Of a stretch of 52,700 bases of DNA, positions 35,432 through 44,462 are shown one piece after another (position 1 is the first letter of the stretch; each line of letters starts with the position of its first letter). Where the stretch lies: contig NZ_JAHKQA010000016.1 in NCBI RefSeq assembly GCF_018860705.1, positions 1-52,700 of the forward strand, written 5' to 3'. The DNA is from Citreicella sp. C3M06 (GTDB lineage Bacteria; Pseudomonadota; Alphaproteobacteria; Rhodobacterales; Rhodobacteraceae). A program made the translations under genes and the position numbers. The notes below the pieces were generated by a model. It searched no databases and was not told the DNA's origin. It worked only from the letters and a program-made list of their open reading frames with translations.

Positions 35432-36046
35432 ATGAAGACAGGTCTTATTGCAATTGCGGCCGCAGCCGCGATCGCGGCTGGCAGCGCGCAGGCACTGACA
35501 ACGCTTGATTTTGCAAACTACACCGCGACCGGTGGCGGCAGTGTCAGCAACTACGGGCAATTCGCCAACGTGACATTCAACTGGGCAGACATCCCTTACA
35601 CCGGGTATGTCACGATCACCTCCGACAGCGCGTTCAGCCTGTATCTTTCGGATTATTCCGGTGGCACCAATACAGATGAACTGTCCGGGTATGTTCTGAT
35701 CAACCAGACCACATCGACCCGCCTGACCAACGACGTCACCTGGTGCGGCAAGACACGGACCGCTGAAGCCATCCGCGGCAGCTGTAACCTGATCTCCAAC
35801 GATGCGAGCATTCCCTACGAAAAGATCATGCCCGACACGGTTACCGCCGCTTATAATTTGAGCGCTGGCAGCTACCTTCTGGGCGTCTATGACGGCAACG
35901 ATCCCGAAGGTTCGGTGTCGTTCCAGGCCAGTGAAATCGGGTATCAGGAAATCATCTCGCCGGTGCCGCTGCCCGCAGGTGGCATGCTGCTGCTCGGCGC
36001 GCTTGGCGGCATGGCCGCGCGTCGCCGGTTCCGCAAGGCCGCCTGA
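35432..36046 (+). CDS. VPLPA-CTERM sorting-domain secreted protein
   Basis: A protein of 204 residues with a Sec signal peptide (MKTGLIAIAAAAAIAAGSAQA, residues 1-21, split as 1-20 plus A). The body is rich in Thr, Ser, Asn and Tyr with two cysteines near 105 and 118, and looks beta-structured. The C-terminus is a tripartite sorting signal: VPLPA at 178-182, a hydrophobic helix about 183-196 and a basic tail RRRFRK. This is the signal recognised by exosortases of the XrtD type, encoded at 44463. The protein is probably processed and released or anchored to the exopolysaccharide. The start was placed at the ATG before the signal peptide. A terminator follows. Confidence 0.85.
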   Translation: MKTGLIAIAAAAAIAAGSAQALTTLDFANYTATGGGSVSNYGQFANVTFNWADIPYTGYVTITSDSAFSLYLSDYSGGTNTDELSGYVLINQTTSTRLTNDVTWCGKTRTAEAIRGSCNLISNDASIPYEKIMPDTVTAAYNLSAGSYLLGVYDGNDPEGSVSFQASEIGYQEIISPVPLPAGGMLLLGALGGMAARRRFRKAA

Positions 36047-36070
36047 ACCTCTCAGCCACCCGGATACAGG

Positions 36071-36094
36071 AAAGGGGCCGAATGGCCCCTTTTT
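36071..36094 (+). terminator. Rho-independent terminator of the VPLPA-CTERM gene
   Basis: GGGGCC (36074-36079) pairs with GGCCCC (36084-36089) around a GAAT loop, extended by AAA/TTT, and followed by TTTTT. It is 24 bases after the stop of the VPLPA-CTERM gene and is the clearest terminator in the window. The convergent kinase gene ends at 36150; the shorter T-run on the other strand could serve it too. Confidence 0.85.
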
Positions 36095-36149
36095 CATGCG
36101 TTGCGGTTTTCATGGGGGGGCCGCCCCGCAGCCGACTAAGCGCAGCGCC

Positions 36150-36956
36150 TCAGGGGTAATCGGCGTACCCGTATTCTTCCTCGGGGTAATTGCACTTGTT
36201 AAGAACGACGCCTAACACATTGGTATAAGATGAAATTTCGCGCTCAGACGCATCTATTTCCTTGATCGTCGTGTGTTCCGCCGCCGCGACAAGGATGACG
36301 CAATCCACATGCTGCAGAAAGCTGATGGTGTCGTCTGCGACCTGCAACGGCGGCGTATCAAACAGCATGAGCGTCGGCGCATAGGTTTTCTCGATCCTGT
36401 CCAGCGCCTCTGCGCAACGCGGCGATTGCAGCAGGTCCGACGGGTTCTGGCGCGGCCCGTCACTGCTCGCCACGGCAAAGCGGTCATTCAGCCGACAGGC
36501 GTTGGCCGACAGATCCGCGTCGCCGCGCAGCACCGCGCAGACATCCTGAGGCTGTTTCAGCCCGATCTTGCTCGCCAGGCTCGGGCGGCGCAGGTCCGCT
36601 TCGATCAGGATCGCCGAGACATCTTCGCGCCGGGTCATGCTGAATCCAAGATTGAGCGCCGTGGTGCTCTTGCCGCAGCCAGCCGTCGGCGAGGTGATCG
36701 CCAGCCGTTTCCAGCCATTGGCCCGCATCAGTTTCAAAACCCGCGTGCGCAGCACATCAAAGGCGGCAAAATCGCCTGTCTTGAGATTGCTTTCGCCGCC
36801 GCAAAGCCGCATGCGCTCCATCAGCGCGCGGTCCGGCGTATGGCGGGGCAGCGCTTCCCAGAAAGCGGCGCCGACCAGCTGGCGGCGGGATATGACGGGG
36901 GGCGACGCATTGCGCGAAGCGCGCGCCTTGGCAATCGCGGCCTGGATACGTTCCAT
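36150..36956 (-). CDS. CpsD/CapB-family tyrosine kinase of the exosortase-type polysaccharide system
   Basis: A cytoplasmic BY-kinase of 268 residues, the stand-alone partner of the chain-length protein encoded just upstream. Walker A is SPTAGCGKST (89-98), Walker A' LIEADLRRP (117-125) and Walker B LMLFDTPP (196-203). Tyrosines 262, 264 and 267 in the tail EEYGYADYP are the probable autophosphorylation sites. The ATG at 36956 has AAGGAG five bases upstream; the longer frame to 37187 overlaps the chain-length gene. The kinase would phosphorylate itself and control assembly of the polymer. With the Wzc-type protein at 1890 it gives two tyrosine kinase systems on one plasmid. Confidence 0.87.
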   Translation of the reverse strand: MERIQAAIAKARASRNASPPVISRRQLVGAAFWEALPRHTPDRALMERMRLCGGESNLKTGDFAAFDVLRTRVLKLMRANGWKRLAITSPTAGCGKSTTALNLGFSMTRREDVSAILIEADLRRPSLASKIGLKQPQDVCAVLRGDADLSANACRLNDRFAVASSDGPRQNPSDLLQSPRCAEALDRIEKTYAPTLMLFDTPPLQVADDTISFLQHVDCVILVAAAEHTTIKEIDASEREISSYTNVLGVVLNKCNYPEEEYGYADYP

Positions 36957-36966
36957 GCGGGCTCCT

Positions 36967-38547
36967 TCAGGATTGCGGTGCGCCAAGCGCGTTGCGGGCA
37001 CGGGCGATGGCCATCTCGACCGCCTCGCCAAGCGGCATGATCTGGCTGTCGACCAACCATAGCCCGCCGCCCAGCAGCAGCACGCCCGCCAGGACGGCCC
37101 CCACAAGCAGCTTGCGGCGCTTGCGCTGATTGCGGAGTTGATCAGCGGTATGGATGTAGGGCACCGTCGCCAAGGCCTCGATGCCAAGTTTCGCAGTGAT
37201 CTCGGACGGGCGCCGCACGGTGCTGTTCAACAGCTCGATCACTGCGATCAGCCCCATTCCCAGCAGCAGCCCGCCCGCCACGCCGCCTGCGGCCAGAACC
37301 TTTCGGTTCGGGCTCATCGGGTTGCGCGGAGCGATGGCCGGCTCGACAAGACTGATGCGCTGCCCCTTGGACAGAGCCTCGATCATGTCGCCGGTTTCGG
37401 CCCGCGACTGGTTTGACACCGCCCGGTTGTACTGGGCCTGCAGGTTGTCATAGTCGCGCTGCATTGCATCCAAGGTGACGGAATTTCCCGGCGTGCGCGC
37501 GATGCTGTCGGCCAGCTCTTCCATCCGGGATCTAAGCTCCTGGCGGCGGCTCTGGATATCGGCGAGCTGGCTTTCGATATCGGCAAGCTGGATCTCGAAG
37601 GCACTGGGTGCCGCGCTGCCTTCAGGGGCGTTTTCGCTCAGCCGGTCGGCGGCGGCCTGCTGTTCCGCCACCGTTTTTTCCAGCGCCGCGATCCGCGCCT
37701 GCATCAGCTCAAGCCGTGGGTTGGTTTCGGCCAGCACCACCCGCGCGCTGGCGTAATCGCGCCGCAGCTGCATCAGCTGCTGCATGTCGGCGCTGAGCGC
37801 CCCGCTGACTTCGACATCCGGCACCCTGCCGGTGTTCTCGAACAGTTCGACCAGCCGGGTGCGGCGCTCCTCGAGGCTTTGCTCGTCGCGGCCGAGCTGT
37901 ATCAGCCGTTCCTGCAAGCCGGCCTGCTGCGAGCGGCGGAAATCCAGACTGTCGGGCAAGGCATCAAGGTTCTGTTCCTGAAACGACAGCATCCGCGCCG
38001 ACAGGCTCGAAATCTCCTGCTCCAGCCGGTCGACTTCCTGGGTGAAGAATTCCAGCGTCTGTCCGGACACGGTGGTCCGCATCCGCACGTTCTCGCTCAG
38101 GATCAGCGTGACGATCTCATTGGTGACCCGCGCCACCCGTTGGGCATCGGAATCGCGAAATCTGACATTGACCAGCAAGGCGTTGCGCCCGCCCCCGGTC
38201 AGCTCGATCGAGATCCTGTCGCGCAGATCTGCAACCTTTGCCGAAGCCGGAAGCTGCGCGTCCTCTCCGGTGTAGATGGCCATCCGGTTGGCAAGCTCAA
38301 GCAGCACTTCGCGGGTCAGGATGCGCTGTTCGATGATCGAGATCTGCTCGCCAGCCGAGGTGCGCACCGTCGAGGCCGCAAGATCGTCGGGGATCTGCTC
38401 GGCCTCGACAATCAGCCGGGCGCTGGACCCATAAACCGGTGGAAGCGTTATCGCGAAATACAGCCCCAGCGAGGCCCCGAGCAAGACAAACAAAACCAGC
38501 CAGTGCAAGCGCCGTACAAAGCGGCGCAAGTAGAAACTCAGGTCCAT
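36967..38547 (-). CDS. Chain-length determinant protein of the exosortase-type polysaccharide system
   Basis: An inner-membrane Wzz/GumC-like protein of 526 residues. The first helix is about residues 14-35 (LHWLVLFVLLGASLGLYFAI), followed by a long periplasmic region with coiled coils near 165-225 and 285-345. A second helix lies at about 421-440, and there is an unusual third hydrophobic stretch about 476-495 with a short cytoplasmic tail. It matches the XrtA/PEP-CTERM-associated chain-length family and not classic Wzz, which has two helices. The ATG overlaps the stop of the ATPase gene (TGATG). It works with the kinase ten bases downstream. Confidence 0.85.
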   Translation of the reverse strand: MDLSFYLRRFVRRLHWLVLFVLLGASLGLYFAITLPPVYGSSARLIVEAEQIPDDLAASTVRTSAGEQISIIEQRILTREVLLELANRMAIYTGEDAQLPASAKVADLRDRISIELTGGGRNALLVNVRFRDSDAQRVARVTNEIVTLILSENVRMRTTVSGQTLEFFTQEVDRLEQEISSLSARMLSFQEQNLDALPDSLDFRRSQQAGLQERLIQLGRDEQSLEERRTRLVELFENTGRVPDVEVSGALSADMQQLMQLRRDYASARVVLAETNPRLELMQARIAALEKTVAEQQAAADRLSENAPEGSAAPSAFEIQLADIESQLADIQSRRQELRSRMEELADSIARTPGNSVTLDAMQRDYDNLQAQYNRAVSNQSRAETGDMIEALSKGQRISLVEPAIAPRNPMSPNRKVLAAGGVAGGLLLGMGLIAVIELLNSTVRRPSEITAKLGIEALATVPYIHTADQLRNQRKRRKLLVGAVLAGVLLLGGGLWLVDSQIMPLGEAVEMAIARARNALGAPQS

Positions 38548-39443
38548 CAATCCGCCCACTTCTCGCCGTCACCCCGCGCCGCGCCGGATTCGACCAGCGG
38601 CTGCGGCGGCAGGGTTTCCCCGCCAAAGAACATGTCATCGTCCAAAATCGTTTGCACGTTGTCACGGGTGACCGCATTCACCCCATCCGTAAAGGCATAA
38701 AGCAGCGCCATTTCAGATAGTTGATTGACCAGTCGCGGCACACCTTGGGTGGCCTTGGCGATCAGGTCGATTGCCGCGTCATCAAACAGCGCGGCCTCGC
38801 CCCCGGCCAGCTCGGCGCGGTGGCGAATGTAGGCGCGCACCTCGTCGGGCGGCATCGGGCCAAGATGGGCCGACGCCACCACCCGCTGGGCGAATTGCGT
38901 CATGTCGGGGCGGCGCACCATGTCGCGCAGCTCGGGCTGACCGGCGAGGATCAGCTGCAACAGCTCGTCCGGCCCCGAATTGATGTTGGTCAGCATCCGC
39001 AACTCTTCGAGCGCCTCGCGGCTGAGGTTTTGCGCTTCGTCGAAAATCAGCACCACCCGGCGCCCGGCGGCGTATTCAGCGATCAGGAAGCTTTGCAGCC
39101 GGTCAAACTGGGTGACGTAGCCTTCGCCCTCTCCGATCGCCAGCCCGAGCGCCTGCAGCACCCATTGCAGCAGCTCCCCGCGGCTGCCATGGGCATTGCT
39201 CACAAGGCCGATGGTCAGATCCGCTCCCGCCGTTTCGATCAGATGACGCAGCAAGGTGGTCTTTCCCGCGCCCACATCGCCGGTGATCAGCGTCACCGGC
39301 GCACAGGTCATCACCCCGTATTCCAGCATCGCCCAGGCGCGGCGGTGCGCCGGTGACCAGTACATGCAGCCCGGATCTGGCGCCAACGAAAAAGGCCGGG
39401 TCTTCAGGCTGAAATGCTGAAGATAATGCTGCAAATCGCTCAT
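38547..39443 (-). CDS. ExeA-like AAA ATPase of exosortase/polysaccharide loci
   Basis: A 298-residue ATPase, start at the ATG at 39443 with AGG seven bases upstream. The N-terminal segment FSLKTRPFSLAPDPGCMYWS is characteristic of the secretion ATPases of PEP-CTERM/exosortase regions (PrsA/ExeA-like). Walker A is TGDVGAGKTT (54-63) and Walker B RVVLIFDEAQN (129-139). The later segment VPRLVNQLSEMALLYAF belongs to the lid. It is thought to help assemble or regulate the polysaccharide export complex. It is the first gene of the three-gene minus-strand operon and is divergent from the TPR lipoprotein gene. Confidence 0.87.
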   Translation of the reverse strand: MSDLQHYLQHFSLKTRPFSLAPDPGCMYWSPAHRRAWAMLEYGVMTCAPVTLITGDVGAGKTTLLRHLIETAGADLTIGLVSNAHGSRGELLQWVLQALGLAIGEGEGYVTQFDRLQSFLIAEYAAGRRVVLIFDEAQNLSREALEELRMLTNINSGPDELLQLILAGQPELRDMVRRPDMTQFAQRVVASAHLGPMPPDEVRAYIRHRAELAGGEAALFDDAAIDLIAKATQGVPRLVNQLSEMALLYAFTDGVNAVTRDNVQTILDDDMFFGGETLPPQPLVESGAARGDGEKWAD

Positions 39444-39807
39444 CACGTCACCTGAGGTTCGGATGCACCATGATCAGCCCGTCCGCGAAGGTTTGCGGCG
39501 GGCGTGATGCCTCGCGGCGTCTTCTTAGCGGGTGGTCATCACCGAGGCAACGCGACACCCGTACTCATCACGAACCAGAGCCATCTTTGTCTCTTGGTCG
39601 CGAAATCGTTATGCCACAATGTACTGCAGTGCAGGCATCTTCTGACAGATCCGCCTAGAAAATAGCCTGCGGCGGCCTAGGCTTGGCTCGACACACCTGC
39701 GATAACTCCTGTAAATCACATTGCGGACGGCAGAAGACAAAGCCCCGCTCTTCTCCGACACTTTAGTCCGCCGCCCATTCTCTGGGGCCCATATTTCAAG
39801 ATTGCTC
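39444..39807. promoter_or_regulatory. Divergent control region of the exosortase-type gene set
   Basis: This 364-bp gap separates the ATPase-chain-length-kinase operon from the TPR lipoprotein and export genes, so it should hold promoters for both. A small palindrome ACTGCAGT is at about 39623-39630. A frame crosses the end of this region into the TPR gene but without signal or ribosome site. I see no confident -35/-10 pair. Confidence 0.35.
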
Positions 39808-42234
39808 ATGACCAAAATAGTTCGCCTGATCCCAGTTCTTGGCTTGTCCATGCTCCTGCTTGCAGGTTGCCAGAGCGAAGAGGAAAAGGCCGAAGAGTTT
39901 TACCAATCCGCCCTGACCTATCTTGAACAGCAAGATGTCGAGCGCTCGCTGATCGAGCTGCGCAACGTGTTCATCCATGATGGTCACCATAAAGACGCCC
40001 GCATGCTTTATGCCCGGCTGCAACAGGAGCGGGGCAACACCACCGAGGCCTATGGTCAGTATCTGCGCCTGATCGAACAATACCCCGACATCGTCGAAGC
40101 GCGCGAGGCGCTGGCCGGCATGGCTCTGGAGCGGCGCAACTGGGACGAGGCCACGCGCCACGGCGAAGCCGCCATCGCGCTTGATCCCACCCGCATCGGC
40201 ACCCGCGCCATTGCCACCGCGCTGCAGTACCGCAGCGCCACGCTGGCGCGCGACCCCGAAGCGCAGGCCACTGCCGTGGCCGCTGCCAAGGCGGTGCTGG
40301 ATGAAGACCCCTCTCAGTCGGCGGCCCGCCGGGTGGTGATCGACGCGCTGCTGATGGAAAACGACGCCGAGGCGGCGCTGACACAGGTCGACAAGGTGCT
40401 GGAATACACCCCAAATTCCGGCGAATTCAACATGTTGCGCGGCCAGCTTCTGGCGCAACTGAACCGCGCCGAGGCCCTGGGGGACCAGCTGCGCAAGCTC
40501 TACGAGCTGTTCCCCGAAAACGAGGCGATCCGCGCCGACCTGATCCGCTGGTATCTCAACACGCAGGATTTCGACGGGGCCGAAGGCTTTTTGCGCTCGG
40601 AAGCGGGCGCGCCAGACGAGGATACCACCGGCAATCTGACCGTGGTCGACCTGCTGCGCCGCACCCAAGGCTCCGAGGCCGCCGCCGCCGAACTGGACAG
40701 GCTGATCGAGGCTGCGGGCGAGAGCGCCCCGGCAGATCTGTACCGCGCCATGCGCGCCTCGATTGACTTTGACAGTGGCAGCCGCGACAGCGCCATCGCC
40801 GCCATTCGCGCGGTGCTGGACGGGGCCGAGGCCAATGACCAGACCCACCGCATCCGCATCATTCTGGCACGGATGCTGGCCGTCACCGGCAACCCTGTCG
40901 GCGCGCGCGAGCAGGTTGAACAGGTGCTTGCCGAAGATCACGGCAACGTCGATGCCCTGAAAATGCGCGCCGCATGGCTGGTGGCCGATGACCGCCCGGG
41001 CGATGCGGTGATCGATCTGCGCACCGCATTGGATCAGGCCCCGCGCGACAGTTCGATCCTGATGCTGATGGCCGATGCCTTTTTGCGCGACGGGTCAGAG
41101 GCGCTGGCACAGGAACGCCTGTCGATGGCGGTGCAGGTCTCGGAAAACGGCGCGCAGGAATCCGTGACCTATGCGCGCTTTCTGATCGCGCGCAACCGGC
41201 TGCAACAGGCCGAAACCGTGCTGACCAGCGCCCGCCAGCGCGCCCCGCAGAACATCGAGGTGCTGCGCCTGCTGGGCGATATCTATCTGCGCCAGCAAAA
41301 ATGGCCGCAGGCGCAAGGCGTGATCGACGCGCTGCGCGACATTGCCACGCCGCAGGCGGTCGAGCTGTCCCGCGTCTATCAAAGCGGCATCCTTCTGGGG
41401 CAGAACCGCATCGACGAGGGGCTCGATTATCTGCGCGCCCAGATCGATGCCGAGAATGGCGGCAATCTTGGCGCGGTGATCCAGCTGGTGCGCACGCAGG
41501 TCATCACCGGGCGTTTCGACGAAGCCCTCGGCTTCATCGACGCGGAACTGGCCAAAACCCCCGACAGCATCCCGCTGCAGCTGCTGAACGCCAATATCTT
41601 CGCCTTGCAGGGCGATCTGACCCGGGCCGAAACCATCTACCGCGATCTGCTGTCGCGCCAGCCCGACATCGAACCGGCGATCCTGCAATTGCAGGCGCTG
41701 CTGCGCGCCACCGACCGCAGCGCCGAAGCCGAGACGCTGGTCACGGACAGCATCAAGGTGCTGCCCGGCTCGCGCCGCCTGCGGCTTCTCGAGGCAAATC
41801 GTCTTGAGCAAACCGAACAGTATGAGAAGGCGATCGCGCTTTACGAACAGCTTTACGAAGAACAAAGCTCGGATGTGGTGGTTGCCAACAACCTCGCCTC
41901 GATGCTGTCGAACTACCGTGACACCCCCGAGGATCTGGACCGCGCCTATGCCATCGCCCGGCGGCTGACCGGCACCCAAGTGCCGGCGTTTCGCGACACG
42001 CTGGGCTGGATCCTGTTCCTGCGCGGCGATACCCAAGCAGGCCTAGAACATCTGCAACCGGCCGCAGAGGCCATGCCCGAAGAAGCCAGCGTCATCGCCC
42101 ATCTTGGGGTCGCGCTGGCCGCCGCCGGGCGCACCGAGGACGCGCGGGATAGCTTGCAACGCGCGCTGGACATGGCCAAAGACACCGACGCCGTGTGGAA
42201 GACCCGCGCGATGGAGGCGCTGGAACAGCTCTAG
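39808..42234 (+). CDS. TPR-repeat lipoprotein of exosortase/PEP-CTERM loci (PrsT-like)
   Basis: A protein of 808 residues. It begins with a lipoprotein signal, MTKIVRLIPVLGLSMLLLAGC, where Cys21 is the lipidation site. The rest is helical tetratricopeptide repeats, for example EEFYQSALTYLEQQDVERSL, and the last repeats around LGWILFLRGDTQAGLEHL and VIAHLGVALAAAGRTEDARD. This is the architecture of PrsT, found with exosortases and exopolysaccharide genes, where it may act as a periplasmic or outer-membrane scaffold for export. The frame extends 29 codons upstream, but only the ATG at 39808 gives the lipoprotein signal. A long perfect hairpin follows the stop. Confidence 0.88.
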   Translation: MTKIVRLIPVLGLSMLLLAGCQSEEEKAEEFYQSALTYLEQQDVERSLIELRNVFIHDGHHKDARMLYARLQQERGNTTEAYGQYLRLIEQYPDIVEAREALAGMALERRNWDEATRHGEAAIALDPTRIGTRAIATALQYRSATLARDPEAQATAVAAAKAVLDEDPSQSAARRVVIDALLMENDAEAALTQVDKVLEYTPNSGEFNMLRGQLLAQLNRAEALGDQLRKLYELFPENEAIRADLIRWYLNTQDFDGAEGFLRSEAGAPDEDTTGNLTVVDLLRRTQGSEAAAAELDRLIEAAGESAPADLYRAMRASIDFDSGSRDSAIAAIRAVLDGAEANDQTHRIRIILARMLAVTGNPVGAREQVEQVLAEDHGNVDALKMRAAWLVADDRPGDAVIDLRTALDQAPRDSSILMLMADAFLRDGSEALAQERLSMAVQVSENGAQESVTYARFLIARNRLQQAETVLTSARQRAPQNIEVLRLLGDIYLRQQKWPQAQGVIDALRDIATPQAVELSRVYQSGILLGQNRIDEGLDYLRAQIDAENGGNLGAVIQLVRTQVITGRFDEALGFIDAELAKTPDSIPLQLLNANIFALQGDLTRAETIYRDLLSRQPDIEPAILQLQALLRATDRSAEAETLVTDSIKVLPGSRRLRLLEANRLEQTEQYEKAIALYEQLYEEQSSDVVVANNLASMLSNYRDTPEDLDRAYAIARRLTGTQVPAFRDTLGWILFLRGDTQAGLEHLQPAAEAMPEEASVIAHLGVALAAAGRTEDARDSLQRALDMAKDTDAVWKTRAMEALEQL

Positions 42235-42248
42235 CCCCCCGCCCTGCT

Positions 42249-42290
42249 CTGCCCGTGCCCGCTGCCCTGTGGCACAGCGGGCACGGGCAG
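42249..42290. repeat. Perfect 16-bp inverted repeat between TPR and export genes
   Basis: CTGCCCGTGCCCGCTG at 42249-42264 is the exact reverse complement of 42275-42290, with a ten-base loop. There is no T-run, so it is not a classical terminator. It may be an mRNA processing or stabilising hairpin, or an attenuator, between the long TPR gene and the export gene 87 bases further on. Confidence 0.75.
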
Positions 42291-42376
42291 AAGGCCTGAC
42301 ATATTGGCCTCATCGGCAGGACACTCATTCTGCTTTAGTCTCGCGCCCAAGCCACTCGAACAAGAAAGATTTCCAG

Positions 42377-42985
42377 ATGCCGATAGTTCGCGCCCTGATC
42401 GTACTGAGCCTTTCGGCGCTGGCGCTGGCCGCCCCGGCCAAGGCCCAGCAGGGCAATTACGCCATCCGCCCCGGCGACACGCTGCGCGTCGAGGTGCTTG
42501 AAGACGAAAGCCTGAACCGCAACCTGCTGGTGCTGCCGGACGGGCGCGTGTCGGTGCCGATGGCCGGCCCGATCCCCGCCGCCGGGCGGACCGTCACCGA
42601 GGTGCAGCGCAGCATTGCCACGGCGCTGGCCGGCAGCTTTGCCCTTGCGCCCACCGTCTATGTCGGCATCAACGCGCTGGCCGAGACCCCTGAACAAGGC
42701 TTCGAACCGCTGACTGTCTATGTGCTTGGCGAGGCGAACGCCCCCGGCATGATCGCGGTCAGGCCCGATACGACGGTGCTGCAACTGTTCGCGCAGGCCG
42801 GCGGGTTCACCAACTTTGCCGCGCTCAAGCGCATCCAGCTGCGCCGCACCGATCCCGCCACCGGGACCGAAACCATCTACAAGCTGAACTACAAGGACAT
42901 TCAGGCCGGGCGCAGCCCCAACGGGCTGGTGCGTCTGGTCGATGGCGACGTGATCGTGGTGCCCCAACGCCGCCTGTTCGAATAG
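42377..42985 (+). CDS. Short polysaccharide export protein (Wza/EpsA-like, Poly_export plus SLBB)
   Basis: A 202-residue exported protein with a Sec signal peptide (cleavage probably after AKA at 21-23). The Poly_export domain is NYAIRPGDTLRVEVLEDESL onwards. An SLBB-type domain follows, with LTVYVLGEANAPGMIAVRPD and LRRTDPATGTETIYKLNYKD. It lacks the C-terminal helix that forms the outer-membrane barrel of Wza and has no lipobox. Outer-membrane passage may therefore be provided by the next gene, ten bases downstream. This short form is usual in exosortase-type loci. No other Wza-like gene is present, so the fused Wzc system may share this one. Confidence 0.87.
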   Translation: MPIVRALIVLSLSALALAAPAKAQQGNYAIRPGDTLRVEVLEDESLNRNLLVLPDGRVSVPMAGPIPAAGRTVTEVQRSIATALAGSFALAPTVYVGINALAETPEQGFEPLTVYVLGEANAPGMIAVRPDTTVLQLFAQAGGFTNFAALKRIQLRRTDPATGTETIYKLNYKDIQAGRSPNGLVRLVDGDVIVVPQRRLFE

Positions 42986-42994
42986 GCCCCTGGC

Positions 42995-44287
42995 ATGAAA
43001 CACCCGCGTCTTTGGCGAAACGCGACAGCACTTGCCGCCCTGTCGCTGGCCTTTGGGCTGCCGCTGGCCGCGCAGGACACGGGCGGCGTGTTGATGCAAT
43101 TCACCCTGTCGCAGCGTGTGCAAAGCCTGACCAACCCCGATCTGAACCCGGGCGAAGAAGACCAGAGCGCCTTCAGCAGCAACACCAACCTCGGGTTCAG
43201 CCTGTCGAGCGCCACCCACACCGACGAGCTGACCCTGACGCTGGGGGGCAGCCTGCGCCATGTCGAAGCCCCGGATGCCGAGGATGATGTGTCCTTCGGC
43301 CTCAAATCGCCCTCGGCCAGCCTGAGCTATGCCCGCAGCGTCGGCACCAACAGCCTGAACGCCGGGATCACCTTTGTGGAATCGGATATCTCGTACCTGC
43401 AATCGGTGAGCGAAACCGACGACATCGACAACACTGACGACACCGACAGCCCGGTCATCGACATCTACGACGACTACAGCTTCGGCACCCGAACCCGGCT
43501 TGGCGCCCACGCCGGGCTGAGCTTTGGCGTGGGCGGGCCGACCGAGCTGGGGGTCTCTGTCAACGCCCGGTCCATCCGCTATACCGACGCCGGGTCCAGC
43601 TATGACGACAGCGACAGCGACAGCTACGGGCTGCGCGGCAGCTGGTCGCTGGCGCTGACCCCTGCTGTCACGCTGTCGGGCGGGCTGGGCTACAGCCAGT
43701 TCAAGGAAGACGGCAGCGCCACACGCGACACCTGGACGCTGTCCAGCGCGCTGGCCTCGCAGCAGGCACATGGCACGCTGAGCGGCACATTCGGCGTGAC
43801 CCGGATCGAAGAAGGCACCCGCAGTTCGGTGGGTCTGGGCTGGTCGCAGGCCCTGCCGCAAGGCGCGCTGGAGGTCAATCTTGGCCTCACCCGTCCCACC
43901 AGCGGCAACATCGGCCTGACCGGGGGGCTGTCATGGTCCCGGGATCTGCCGAACAGCCGCATCGAAACCTCGCTACGCCATGGGTTCGCGGCCAACAGCG
44001 ACGATGAGGAAACCCGGTTTACCAATGCCTCGGCCTCGCTGTCCCGCCAGCTGACGCCGCTGACAGATCTGACCCTTGGGATTGGCTATGTGCGCAACGT
44101 GGTCGAGGACAGCGACAGCACCACCAGCCAGGGCAGCTTTGATGCCGGCATCAGCCATGCTCTGGATCAGGACTGGACCCTTGGTGCCGGCTACCGCCAC
44201 ACCCACCGCCGCGAGGACGACGAGGACTGGGCGCAATCCGACAGCCTGTATCTCAGCATCGGCCGGGCGTTCTCGGTGCGCTACTGA
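42995..44287 (+). CDS. Putative outer-membrane beta-barrel protein of the export line
   Basis: A 430-residue protein with a Sec signal peptide ending near AAAQ (about residue 26). The rest alternates polar and hydrophobic residues in strand-length blocks with aspartate-rich turns such as DDIDNTDDTDSP and YDDSDSDSYG. It ends in a tyrosine (FSVRY), as many outer-membrane barrels do. It matches in place and shape the barrel proteins seen between export and exosortase genes in PEP-CTERM loci (TIGR03016-like). It would be the outer-membrane exit for the polymer. The turns are strongly acidic, perhaps for calcium binding. The family is inferred mainly from context. Confidence 0.75.
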   Translation: MKHPRLWRNATALAALSLAFGLPLAAQDTGGVLMQFTLSQRVQSLTNPDLNPGEEDQSAFSSNTNLGFSLSSATHTDELTLTLGGSLRHVEAPDAEDDVSFGLKSPSASLSYARSVGTNSLNAGITFVESDISYLQSVSETDDIDNTDDTDSPVIDIYDDYSFGTRTRLGAHAGLSFGVGGPTELGVSVNARSIRYTDAGSSYDDSDSDSYGLRGSWSLALTPAVTLSGGLGYSQFKEDGSATRDTWTLSSALASQQAHGTLSGTFGVTRIEEGTRSSVGLGWSQALPQGALEVNLGLTRPTSGNIGLTGGLSWSRDLPNSRIETSLRHGFAANSDDEETRFTNASASLSRQLTPLTDLTLGIGYVRNVVEDSDSTTSQGSFDAGISHALDQDWTLGAGYRHTHRREDDEDWAQSDSLYLSIGRAFSVRY

Positions 44288-44462
44288 CCGACAAGCGCGC
44301 AGAGGCGCCCACCCCGCGAGACCGTGACCCAAGTTGCGGCGCACAGGGCGTTTGCCCCCTCGCACCAGAGGGCGCAAGCGGCTAAACTCCCCTGAAATCC
44401 GGCCTGTATCGGCTGACCCACGCCCGACACCATCCCCTTTTCGAGACGACAGAGGTTTTGCC

